The notes under the pieces are model-generated. The model ran no database searches. It worked only from the letters and a program-made list of their open reading frames with translations, and was not told where the DNA came from. DNA of 7,687 nucleotides from NCBI GenBank assembly GCA_028714595.1, contig JAQTMD010000070.1, forward strand, positions 1 to 7,687. The letters run 5' to 3'. The translations under genes and the position numbers were made by a program. Position 1 is the first letter of the stretch. Each line of letters begins with the position of its first letter. Of the stretch, positions 1 through 5,774 are shown piece after piece. Origin of the DNA: Candidatus Omnitrophota bacterium (GTDB lineage: Bacteria; Omnitrophota; Gorgyraeia; Gygaellales; Profunditerraquicolaceae).

Positions 1-3000
1 TTCCATGGTGCGCTTGTTGTGCGTGATCACGATAAACTGGGACGTGCTCACAAAATCCTGCAAGAGCCTGCCGAAGCGGTCGACGTTTGACTCATCGAGC
101 GCGGCGTCTATCTCATCGAGCACGCAGAACGGCGCGGGTTTGACCTTGAAGATGGCAAAGATGAGCGCGATCGCGGACATGGCCTTTTCCCCGCCGGACA
201 AAAGAAGCACGTTCTGCAGCTTTTTCCCCGGCGGCCGGCAGATGATCTCGATGCCGGTCTCAAGCGGGTCGTTCTCGTCGAGCAGGTAGATCTGCGCGTC
301 GCCGCCGTTGAACAGCAGCTTGAAGTACGTACGGAATTCCTCGCGCACCCGCTCGAAAGTCTCCAGGAACATCTTGCGCGTGGTGGCATTGATCTTGCGG
401 ATGGCCTCCTGAAGCGATTCCTTGGCGGTAACGAGGTCTGTCTGCTGTTGAGTGAGAAAATCGTAACGTTTCTTTAGTTCATCGTACTCTTCGATGGCCA
501 CGAGGTTGACCGTGCCGTAGGAATCCACTCTCTCTTTCAGGGTCGCGATATCCGCGCCCAGCGCCGTTTCGTCAAAGGCCTCGAGGTCGAATTCCGGTAC
601 CGGGCCGGGCTGTTCCGGTGCCGGCAAAGCCAAAAGCGACAAGTCTGCCTGCGGCTGCGCGGGACCCGGAGCCGCCTCTTGCTGCGGCGCCTGAGCGGCC
701 GCGGGTTGAGGCTGCTCGACCGGCGCGATGAGCGTATCCAGTTCGATCTTATACGCCGCGGCAAGGCGTTCCTTCATGCTCTGGTATTTGTAGTCGAGTT
801 CTTTTTCCTCCATCTGCAGTTCATAGACGCGGTCCTTGAGCGCGTCAAGGCCTTTGCGCCTGTCGTCGATGGCTTTGACGATGCCGCTGATGCCGTCGGA
901 GAGCATGGTGAATTGCGCCTCGTTCTCATCGAGCAGTTTGTTTTTTGACGAGATCTCCGCGTTGGTTGCGTTGATCTTTTCTTCGAACTCGGTGATCTGG
1001 GCCGTCAGGCCTTCCTGGCGGTGCGCCGTTTCCCGGCCCTTGTTCTGGAGGTTCAGGATATTACCGCGGCTGATGTTGACCGAATCCTGTGCCATGCGCA
1101 CATTGGCTTCTTCGGAATGCAGGCGCGTATGCAGGTTGTCGATCTCGGTCTTGACCTGGGCGATGACCACCAGGACCTCTTCTTTCAGTTTGGAGTTGGA
1201 AGCAATGGCATCCTGTTCTTTATGGATACCCGCTTCCATGGCAGCGTTCTCTTCCTGCACCGCAGCCAGATGCTGCTCGGCGAGATTCGCCTTTTCTGTA
1301 AGCGACGCCATCTCCTGCTTGACGTCGCCCAGCTCCAGCACGATGATCTCCTCTTCCTGCTTTACCTTATCGAACTGCTCGACGATTGTTCTCTGCACCG
1401 CCCGCCTGTTGGCCAGCGCCACTTCCTGCTCCTGCCGCCTTTGGGTAAGCAGCTGCACTGCAGCAGTAAGCTGCTGCTGCGCCGCCTCGACTGCGGTCTT
1501 GGCTTCCTTCTTCGCTTCCTGTTCCTGGACGACCTGAGCCAGGCGTTCCCTGACCTTTTGCGCGTCGAGGTCTATGGGTTTTGCCTCCCCCTGAATCCTG
1601 AAACTTGCCGGGGAACCTGCATCCTGCTGCGCGGATTCCGGGCGGACCTTGACCACCAGGCCGTTTATCTTTTCCGAGGGAGCCTTGTCCAGCAGGATCA
1701 CTGCGTTCATGGATTCAGTGATATCTTCATACTGATTTTTCAGCTTTTCCAGGAATTCCTTCTGTGATTCCAGGGACGTCCTGCGTTTTTCCAGGTCGTC
1801 GATCTCCCGGACTATCTCTGCCAGGGTCCTGTTCTTTTCGTCGGCCTGGAGACCTACGACATGAATCTGCTCGTCGGTGGCCAGTTGTTCGTTTTCGAGG
1901 CGGCCCAATTCTGCGTTGCTCGCGGACAAGCTGGTCTCCACGTCCATGCGTTCCTGGGCGATCTTTGCCTTTTCCAGCTCAAGGCGCTTCTGCCTGGCAA
2001 GGAAGACGTGCTGCCTGGAGTTTAAATCCACCAGTTCGTTCTTTGCCTGCGTCTCTCTGGTGGCAAGGTCAAGGATGCCGCGCTTGGCCCTGGCAATCGC
2101 TTCCTGAGAAACGCGGATCGCTTCCACGAGCTGCTCGAGCCGGCGTTCGTTGTCCTGCAGGGCAGCCGATTTCTCTTCGAGCGCCTTTTTACTCGACTGC
2201 AACTGCTGACGGAATTCTTCCAGCTGTGCCTCCTCCTGCGCCAGGCGGGAGCTCGAATCCGCAGCCTGCGACTCCAGGTATGCCTTGGTGCTCTCCAGCT
2301 CTTTGATGCGCTCCCGGTTAAAGGCGATATGCTGGTGGTCTGCGGCAAGGGCATTCTCCAGCGCCTGGATCGTATGTTTTGTTTCGTTGATGGACTCATC
2401 CAGCGCCTTGATCTCGGCGTTGCGCGCGGCAATAGAGTCTTCTTCCTGCTGTATGGCGACATGCAGCGTTTCTTCCGTGTCTTTCAAGCCCCCCAGTTCC
2501 TTGAGCAGCCGTTCTTTTTCCGCGATCAGGCGCTTCTTCTGGACAAAGGCCAGCGTAGTCTCTTTCTTGCACAGCTGGTCGAACGTCGCCTGGTAGCGGC
2601 GGGCTTTGTTCGCCTGGCGTTCCAGGTAACCGATGGAACGCTTGACTTCGGTGATGATATCGTTGATGCGCAGGAGGTTCTGTTCGGTTTCTTCAAGCCT
2701 GCGCATTGCCTCGCGCTTCTGCGATTTGTATTTGGTGATCCCCGAGGCCTCATCAAAAACCTGGCGCCTGTCTTCAGGCCGGGAGGACAGGATCATGTCG
2801 ATCTTGCCCTGGGCGATGATAGAATAACTCTCTGCGCCGATGCCCGTCCCCAGAAGCAGGTCCTGGATGTCTTTGAGGCGGCAGGTGGACTTGTTCAGGA
2901 GATATTCGCTTTCGCCGGAACGGAAGATCCTGCGCGTTATCAGCACCTCGTCATAATCTACCGGAAAGGCTTTGTTCGTATTATCAAAGGTAAGGCTTAC

Positions 3001-3237
3001 CTCGGCCATGCCCAGCGGCTGTTTGGTGTCCGTGCCGTTGAAGATGACGTCCTCCATACTCGAGCCGCGCAGCGATTTTGCCGACTGCTCGCCCAGGACC
3101 CAGCGGATGGAGTCGAAGATGTTCGACTTGCCGCAGCCGTTCGGTCCGACGACTGCGGTAACGCCGGGCTCGAAATTAAGCGTTGTCTTGTCCATGAACG
3201 ACTTGAACCCCACCAGCTCCAGCCTCTTAAAATACAT
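1..3237 (-). CDS. smc: Chromosome segregation ATPase SMC (C-terminus cut by window edge), atypical hinge
   Basis: SMC proteins are ABC-type ATPases that compact and segregate the chromosome, usually with ScpA and ScpB. The frame is open for 1079 codons to the left edge. N-terminal head: Walker A GPNGCGKSN (31-39), arginine finger R57 in SLRGS, Q-loop Q143 in IIAQGK. C-terminal head: GTVNL (908-912), signature LSGGEK (1013-1018), Walker B CVLDEIDAALDE (1038-1049) and the H-loop histidine in VITHNKRTME at the edge; only the last few dozen residues should be missing. Residues about 170-499 and 560-835 look like the two coiled-coil arms. Between them lie only about 60 residues (500-559) where a hinge of about 150-180 residues is normal, and a Pro/Ala/Gln-rich stretch (838-884) interrupts the second arm. 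The start has AGGGGG six bases upstream. Identity is certain; the hinge and linker interpretation is inference from my own translation. Confidence 0.97.
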   Translation of the reverse strand, partial: MYFKRLELVGFKSFMDKTTLNFEPGVTAVVGPNGCGKSNIFDSIRWVLGEQSAKSLRGSSMEDVIFNGTDTKQPLGMAEVSLTFDNTNKAFPVDYDEVLITRRIFRSGESEYLLNKSTCRLKDIQDLLLGTGIGAESYSIIAQGKIDMILSSRPEDRRQVFDEASGITKYKSQKREAMRRLEETEQNLLRINDIITEVKRSIGYLERQANKARRYQATFDQLCKKETTLAFVQKKRLIAEKERLLKELGGLKDTEETLHVAIQQEEDSIAARNAEIKALDESINETKHTIQALENALAADHQHIAFNRERIKELESTKAYLESQAADSSSRLAQEEAQLEEFRQQLQSSKKALEEKSAALQDNERRLEQLVEAIRVSQEAIARAKRGILDLATRETQAKNELVDLNSRQHVFLARQKRLELEKAKIAQERMDVETSLSASNAELGRLENEQLATDEQIHVVGLQADEKNRTLAEIVREIDDLEKRRTSLESQKEFLEKLKNQYEDITESMNAVILLDKAPSEKINGLVVKVRPESAQQDAGSPASFRIQGEAKPIDLDAQKVRERLAQVVQEQEAKKEAKTAVEAAQQQLTAAVQLLTQRRQEQEVALANRRAVQRTIVEQFDKVKQEEEIIVLELGDVKQEMASLTEKANLAEQHLAAVQEENAAMEAGIHKEQDAIASNSKLKEEVLVVIAQVKTEIDNLHTRLHSEEANVRMAQDSVNISRGNILNLQNKGRETAHRQEGLTAQITEFEEKINATNAEISSKNKLLDENEAQFTMLSDGISGIVKAIDDRRKGLDALKDRVYELQMEEKELDYKYQSMKERLAAAYKIELDTLIAPVEQPQPAAAQAPQQEAAPGPAQPQADLSLLALPAPEQPGPVPEFDLEAFDETALGADIATLKERVDSYGTVNLVAIEEYDELKKRYDFLTQQQTDLVTAKESLQEAIRKINATTRKMFLETFERVREEFRTYFKLLFNGGDAQIYLLDENDPLETGIEIICRPPGKKLQNVLLLSGGEKAMSAIALIFAIFKVKPAPFCVLDEIDAALDESNVDRFGRLLQDFVSTSQFIVITHNKRTME

Positions 3238-3361
3238 CGTTTACCCCCTGTTGTAGGATTGAGATTACCGTTGCAACAGCGCCCGCCAGCCGCGAAAACA
3301 CCTCGACCGCCATCACTGACGCGTACCGGAACAAAAGAAACACATAGCTAAGGTCACGCAT
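3227..3361 (-). CDS. Possible 44-residue hydrophobic small protein between the HTH gene and smc
   Basis: An open frame of 44 codons exactly fills the gap between the helix-turn-helix gene and smc. Its ATG overlaps the end of the upstream gene by 8 nt, and its TAA lies 11 nt inside smc. A strong Shine-Dalgarno match, GGAAAGG (3369-3375), sits 7 nt before the ATG, which would allow translational coupling across all three genes. The product is rich in Val, Leu, Phe and Ala, with charged residues at R2, D3, R12, E20 and R24; residues 25-36 (LAGAVATVISIL) are fully non-polar apart from Thr and Ser. I recognise no family. The frame could be open by chance, since 44 sense codons in a row are not rare, but the ribosome binding site and double overlap argue for translation. 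Alternatively, translation here only serves to couple ribosomes to smc. Confidence 0.4.
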   Translation of the reverse strand: MRDLSYVFLLFRYASVMAVEVFSRLAGAVATVISILQQGVNDVF

Positions 3362-3530
3362 GCGATTGCCTTTCCATCCACTCATCTATCCTGTCTTTCT
3401 TAAAACGCCATTGGCCGACGACCTTCAGCGCCGGCACCTTGTTCTGTTTCAGCCATTCGTAAATGGTCCTGCGGCTTACCTTGAGGTAAGTTGACAGGTC
3501 ATCGATCGTCATCAATTCGCTTACAAACAT
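3354..3530 (-). CDS. Small excisionase/BldC-like helix-turn-helix DNA-binding protein
   Basis: The 58-residue product is almost entirely one DNA-binding domain of the MerR/excisionase superfamily (HTH_17 type). Residues 8-16 (TIDDLSTYL) and 19-29 (SRRTIYEWLKQ) form the helix-turn-helix. The wing is ALKVVGQWRF (34-43), followed by KKDRIDEWMERQ, the usual C-terminal helix of this family. The length is typical for stand-alone members. The start at M1 has AAGG five bases upstream; M7 (MTIDDL) is an alternative that matches the family N-terminus more closely. It is the first gene after a perfect-consensus promoter and leads into a possible small ORF and smc, so it may regulate its own operon. No integrase or phage gene is nearby, so a role as a true excisionase is unlikely. 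The family is clear; the target is unknown. Confidence 0.88.
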   Translation of the reverse strand: MFVSELMTIDDLSTYLKVSRRTIYEWLKQNKVPALKVVGQWRFKKDRIDEWMERQSHA

Positions 3531-3563
3531 TTTTTCCTTTTTGGCGAAACGCTATTTGGTTCA

Positions 3564-3592
3564 ATTATAATAAAAACTGTAATTTATGTCAA
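3564..3592 (-). promoter_or_regulatory. Perfect-consensus sigma-70 promoter for the HTH-smc operon
   Basis: On the minus strand TTGACA (3592-3587) is followed after exactly 17 nt by TATAAT (3569-3564); both hexamers match the consensus fully. An AAAATTTT tract (3602-3595) just upstream of the -35 hexamer resembles an UP element. Transcription would start near 3557 and give a 5' leader of about 26 nt before the HTH gene at 3530. The promoter lies in a markedly AT-rich intergenic region. It predicts strong basal initiation, so any regulation probably comes from a repressor or other bound protein. Confidence 0.88.
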
Positions 3593-3650
3593 GGAAAATT
3601 TTAACATATACTACTATACTATGTTTATCCCTATCATCTACTAGCTTAAT

Positions 3651-3708
3651 GTAACATTAGCAAGTAATAAGTAACATTATTCAACTTATATATGCAGAAA
3701 TATGCAGA
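3651..3708. repeat. Paired short direct repeats in the AT-rich region upstream of the HTH promoter
   Basis: This intergenic region (3531-3756) contains no gene. It holds two pairs of short direct repeats: GTAACATTA at 3651-3659 and 3671-3679 (20-nt period), and ATATGCAGA at 3690-3698 and 3700-3708 (10-nt period). The first copy lies within a 13-nt near-palindrome (3647-3659) of the form TAATGT-A-ACATTA. Spacings of one and two helical turns put the copies on the same face of the DNA, as expected for a protein-binding array. They lie about 60-120 nt upstream of the -35 hexamer. Binding by the adjacent HTH protein is a guess. No clear intrinsic terminator for the upstream membrane-protein gene is visible here. 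Confidence 0.5.
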
Positions 3709-3756
3709 CTATAACATATCACTGGAAAGCAATTCAGGAAGGTATTGCGGGAAGGA

Positions 3757-4014
3757 TCACTTCTTTAAAGCGTCGATCTGCTGCAGTTGTTCCATGGTCT
3801 TGGTGTTCATCGTATCGATGTTCTCTCGAGTGGAATTGATCACTGACCGGTAATTGACGGCGGCATTGTTTGAACCCCTGGTACCCTGCTGCCAAGGAAA
3901 GCCTGAGCCAAAATACGTATTGATGACATAATAGACAAAAAAGAAAAGCAGCGCCAGCGCAACCAGGATCCCGATAAGAGAATAAAAACCTTTTTCATCT
4001 TTGAGATACTTCAT
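3757..4014 (-). CDS. Small single-pass membrane protein of unknown function
   Basis: The 85-residue product has a short charged N-terminus (MKYLKDEKG), one strongly hydrophobic segment at about residues 12-31 (SLIGILVALALLFFFVYYVI), and a polar tail. The tail contains a Gly/Asn-rich stretch and ends in a helix-like region, about residues 60-85, rich in Glu, Gln, Met and Lys that may form a short coiled coil. The KGFYSLIGILVALA start recalls the type IV pilin/pseudopilin pattern GFxLIE, but it has one extra residue and Gly instead of the conserved Glu, so processing by prepilin peptidase is doubtful. The chosen ATG has GAGG about 6 nt upstream; a longer upstream in-frame extension merely shadows the response-regulator gene. 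It starts 22 nt after that gene stops, so the two are probably co-transcribed. No family recognised. Confidence 0.72.
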   Translation of the reverse strand: MKYLKDEKGFYSLIGILVALALLFFFVYYVINTYFGSGFPWQQGTRGSNNAAVNYRSVINSTRENIDTMNTKTMEQLQQIDALKK

Positions 4015-4036
4015 ACGCGCCTCGTGACGTGTTCCC

Positions 4037-4411
4037 CTAGCCGATCGCTTCTTTGACCTTCTGCAGCAGGTCGTCAAAGGTGCAGGGTTTGTTGATGAAA
4101 TCGCACCTGCCCAGTTCCTGCGCACGCTTGATCATCCCGGAAAACTCCAGTTCCTTGCCGGTCATGAAGATGATGGGCGTTGCTTTGGTATCATTGTCTT
4201 TGCGCAGCAGAATGCCGACGGCATAGCCGTCCATATCGGGCATGACGATGTCCAGGATGAGCAAGTCGGGCTTGAATTCCTTGACCTTGTCGTTGATGTC
4301 TTTTCCTTTCGACAGCGCCAGGACTTCAAAACCGTTGTACCTTAATTTCTTCTCAAGGATCGAGAGCACGTCCGGCTCATCGTCCGCGATCAGTATCTTC
4401 TTTCCTGTCAT
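4037..4411 (-). CDS. Receiver-only (CheY-like) response regulator
   Basis: The 124-residue product is a single phosphoreceiver domain with no output domain. Acidic pocket residues D10, D11 and E12 follow strand 1 (KKILIADDEPD). The phospho-acceptor is D54 in LLILDIVMPDMDGY, the switch Thr is T84 in IIFMTG, and the conserved Lys-Pro pair is K108-P109 in FINKP. Such proteins signal by protein-protein contact, for example to chemotaxis, motility, phosphorelay or diguanylate-cyclase partners. The ATG at 4411 has GAGGAG six bases upstream and begins the canonical fold; the frame stays open upstream to 4513, but those codons show no conserved sequence. No histidine kinase is in the window, so its partner is unknown. 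The small membrane protein directly downstream may be a functional partner, which is inference from the 22-nt spacing only. Confidence 0.93.
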   Translation of the reverse strand: MTGKKILIADDEPDVLSILEKKLRYNGFEVLALSKGKDINDKVKEFKPDLLILDIVMPDMDGYAVGILLRKDNDTKATPIIFMTGKELEFSGMIKRAQELGRCDFINKPCTFDDLLQKVKEAIG

Positions 4412-4476
4412 TTTCCGCTCCTCTAGTAGCATCCGATCTCGGTCACACGTGAATAACCTGGCTACGAGCTTATTGT

Positions 4477-4493
4477 CGGAGGGCATTCCTCCG
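4477..4493 (-). promoter_or_regulatory. Hairpin in the response-regulator 5' leader
   Basis: A perfect 6-bp stem (CGGAGG / CCTCCG) with a 5-nt loop lies in the leader of about 100 nt between the predicted promoter and the response-regulator start. GCTT and AAGC segments further out could extend it around internal loops. No U-run follows on the minus strand, so it is not an intrinsic terminator. I compared the leader with the GEMM-I c-di-GMP riboswitch because of a GTAGCCAGGTTA-like string, but the other conserved parts are absent. Its function is unknown. Confidence 0.35.
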
Positions 4494-4517
4494 CATAAAA
4501 AGCAAACCTTCAAGATT

Positions 4518-4545
4518 ATTGTATCGCAATGTTGCCGGAAGGCAA
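4518..4545 (-). promoter_or_regulatory. Likely sigma-70 promoter for the response-regulator operon
   Basis: On the minus strand TTGCCT (4545-4540) and TACAAT (4523-4518) are separated by 16 nt. The -10 matches consensus at five of six positions; the -35 match is weaker. Initiation near 4511 would give a leader of about 100 nt. The -35 hexamer overlaps a small inverted repeat (4532-4545, TTGCC/GGCAA arms) and the edge of the REP-like palindrome, so termination of the etf operon and initiation here are packed into about 50 nt. Confidence 0.5.
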
Positions 4546-4572
4546 GTAAAATCGGGGACGTCCCCTACTTGC
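4542..4572. repeat. REP-like inverted repeat at the end of etfA, possible terminator
   Basis: The core GGGGACGTCCCC (4554-4565) is a perfect 12-nt palindrome. It is flanked by outer arms GCAAGTA (4542-4548) and TACTTGC (4566-4572) that also pair, with a 5-nt bulge (4549-4553) on one side only. On the minus strand the core is followed by GATTTT, so a GGGG-ACGT-CCCC stem with a short T-run could act as a weak intrinsic terminator for the dehydrogenase-etf operon. The etfA stop codon (4567-4565) lies within the structure. Its bulged architecture resembles REP palindromes mobilised by RAYT transposases; only one copy is present in this window. Confidence 0.6.
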
Positions 4573-5767
4573 GGAGGACTTGCTTGAACTTCTTGGTGAG
4601 GGCGGGGACGATTTCGAAGAGGTCGCCCACAATGCCGTAGGTGGCGACCTTGAAGATGGGTGCGTCGGGGTCTTTGTTGATGGCGACGATTACTTTTGAA
4701 GATTGCATGCCGACCAGGTGCTGGATCTGGCCGGAAATGCCGCAGGCGATGTAGACTTTGGGGGCGACGGTGCGTCCGGTCTGGCCGACCTGGTGCGAAT
4801 ACGGGATCCAGCCGGCATCCACGCAGGCGCGCGATGAACCCACGGCTGCTCCCAGGACTTCTGCCAGCTCGCGGATGAGCTTGAAATTCTCAGGCGCCTG
4901 CAAACCGCGGCCGCCGGAAACGATGATATCGGCCTCGGCAAGATTGACCAGGTTCTCGACTTCTTCCACCACGTCAAGCAAGGTCGTGCGGGACCCAAGC
5001 TCTTCGAGCGAAAATACCTCCTTGATGACTTTGCCTTTTCTCTTCTTATCGAGTTCGGGCTGCACAAAAACCTTATGCCTGACTGTCGCCATCTGCGGCC
5101 GGTAATTCGGCGAGATGATGGTAGCCATGATGTTGCCGCCGAAGGCAGGACGGGTCTGCAAAAGTATCTTCTTCTCGGGGTCGATGTCAAGGCCGGTGCA
5201 GTCGGCAGTCAAACCGCAGTCAACGTTGACTGCCACGCGCGAAACCAGGGACCTGCCCATGAACGTCGCGCCGGCTATCACGACCTCGGGTTTATATTTC
5301 TTGATCAGCTTGATCAGGACGTTGGCGTACGGCTCATCCAGGAAATTCGCCAGCTGCGGCGACTCCACTACGTACACGGTATCGGCGCCGGAACAAATAA
5401 GCGACTGCGCCTCCCTGTCCACGTCGTTGCCGATGAGCACCGCGCCGACATACGTATCCAGCTTCCCGGCGAGCTCCTGCGCTTTCCCGATCAGTTCATA
5501 TGCCACTGACTGGACTTTGCCTTTTTTCTGCTCGGCAAACACCCAGACGCCTTTGTGATCTTTAAAATCTTTTTTCTGCGCCGCGGCCTCGGGTTTTTCC
5601 AGGAAAACGGCCTTACACTTGCAGGCCGGCACGCAGGCGCCGCAGAGGTTGCACTTATGCAAATCGATGACCGCCTTTTTATTGACCACGGTAATGGCGC
5701 CGAACGGGCAGGACTTGACGCAGAGGGTGCAGCCCGTGCATTTTTCGTTGATGACTTGGATACCCAT
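4565..5767 (-). CDS. etfA: Electron transfer flavoprotein alpha subunit with N-terminal 2[4Fe-4S] ferredoxin domain
   Basis: EtfA pairs with EtfB to pass electrons between a flavin dehydrogenase and other carriers. The 400-residue product begins with a two-cluster ferredoxin domain: C10, C13, C16, C20 and C39, C42, C45, C49 (with an extra C51), making it longer than the usual EtfA of about 310-340 residues. The Etf alpha/beta domain follows (about 70-270), then the FAD domain with SGGRG, VGQTGRTV (327-334), GISGQIQH (343-350) and NKD (364-366), the classic EtfA signature. Fd-fused EtfA proteins are known from bifurcating complexes such as CarE and LctC of Acetobacterium woodii, where the clusters may relay electrons to ferredoxin. 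It starts 7 nt after etfB stops, with only a weak ribosome binding site, suggesting coupling. Its stop codon lies inside a palindrome. Bifurcation is inferred, not shown. Confidence 0.95.
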   Translation of the reverse strand: MGIQVINEKCTGCTLCVKSCPFGAITVVNKKAVIDLHKCNLCGACVPACKCKAVFLEKPEAAAQKKDFKDHKGVWVFAEQKKGKVQSVAYELIGKAQELAGKLDTYVGAVLIGNDVDREAQSLICSGADTVYVVESPQLANFLDEPYANVLIKLIKKYKPEVVIAGATFMGRSLVSRVAVNVDCGLTADCTGLDIDPEKKILLQTRPAFGGNIMATIISPNYRPQMATVRHKVFVQPELDKKRKGKVIKEVFSLEELGSRTTLLDVVEEVENLVNLAEADIIVSGGRGLQAPENFKLIRELAEVLGAAVGSSRACVDAGWIPYSHQVGQTGRTVAPKVYIACGISGQIQHLVGMQSSKVIVAINKDPDAPIFKVATYGIVGDLFEIVPALTKKFKQVLRK

Positions 5768-5774
5768 GTTCGCT

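Noticed and set aside
836..1767. Long plus-strand open frames of 233 and 248 codons opposite smc
   Set aside because: They are antisense shadows of the GC-rich smc coding strand. The minus-strand frame is continuous and carries all SMC motifs, and the plus-strand translations show no recognisable domain.
2329..3351. A 340-codon plus-strand open frame
   Set aside because: It is antisense to the SMC N-terminal head and arm, whose minus-strand translation has Walker A, R57 and the Q-loop in frame. No convincing plus-strand promoter or protein family was seen.
3354..3530. A phage or integrative-element excisionase
   Set aside because: The protein fits the excisionase-like HTH family, but no integrase, attachment repeats or phage genes lie nearby, and the operon continues into smc, a core gene.
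3661..3756. An intrinsic terminator after the membrane-protein gene
   Set aside because: No stable stem followed by a T-run is visible on the minus strand downstream of its stop codon, only AT-rich sequence and direct repeats.
4015..4125. A longer N-terminus for the small membrane protein
   Set aside because: The extension overlaps the response-regulator C-terminus in another frame and is Arg-rich shadow sequence. The ATG at 4014 has GAGG upstream and precedes a normal membrane-protein start.
4412..4511. A GEMM-I c-di-GMP riboswitch in the response-regulator leader
   Set aside because: A GTAGCCAGGTTA-like string and a hairpin are present, but the conserved 5' helix sequences and tetraloop receptor pattern of GEMM-I are not.
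4412..4513. A 34-residue N-terminal extension of the response regulator
   Set aside because: The receiver fold begins canonically at the ATG at 4411, which has GAGGAG at ideal spacing. The upstream codons show no conserved sequence, and GGAGG before the alternative ATG at 4486 is too close to work as a ribosome site.
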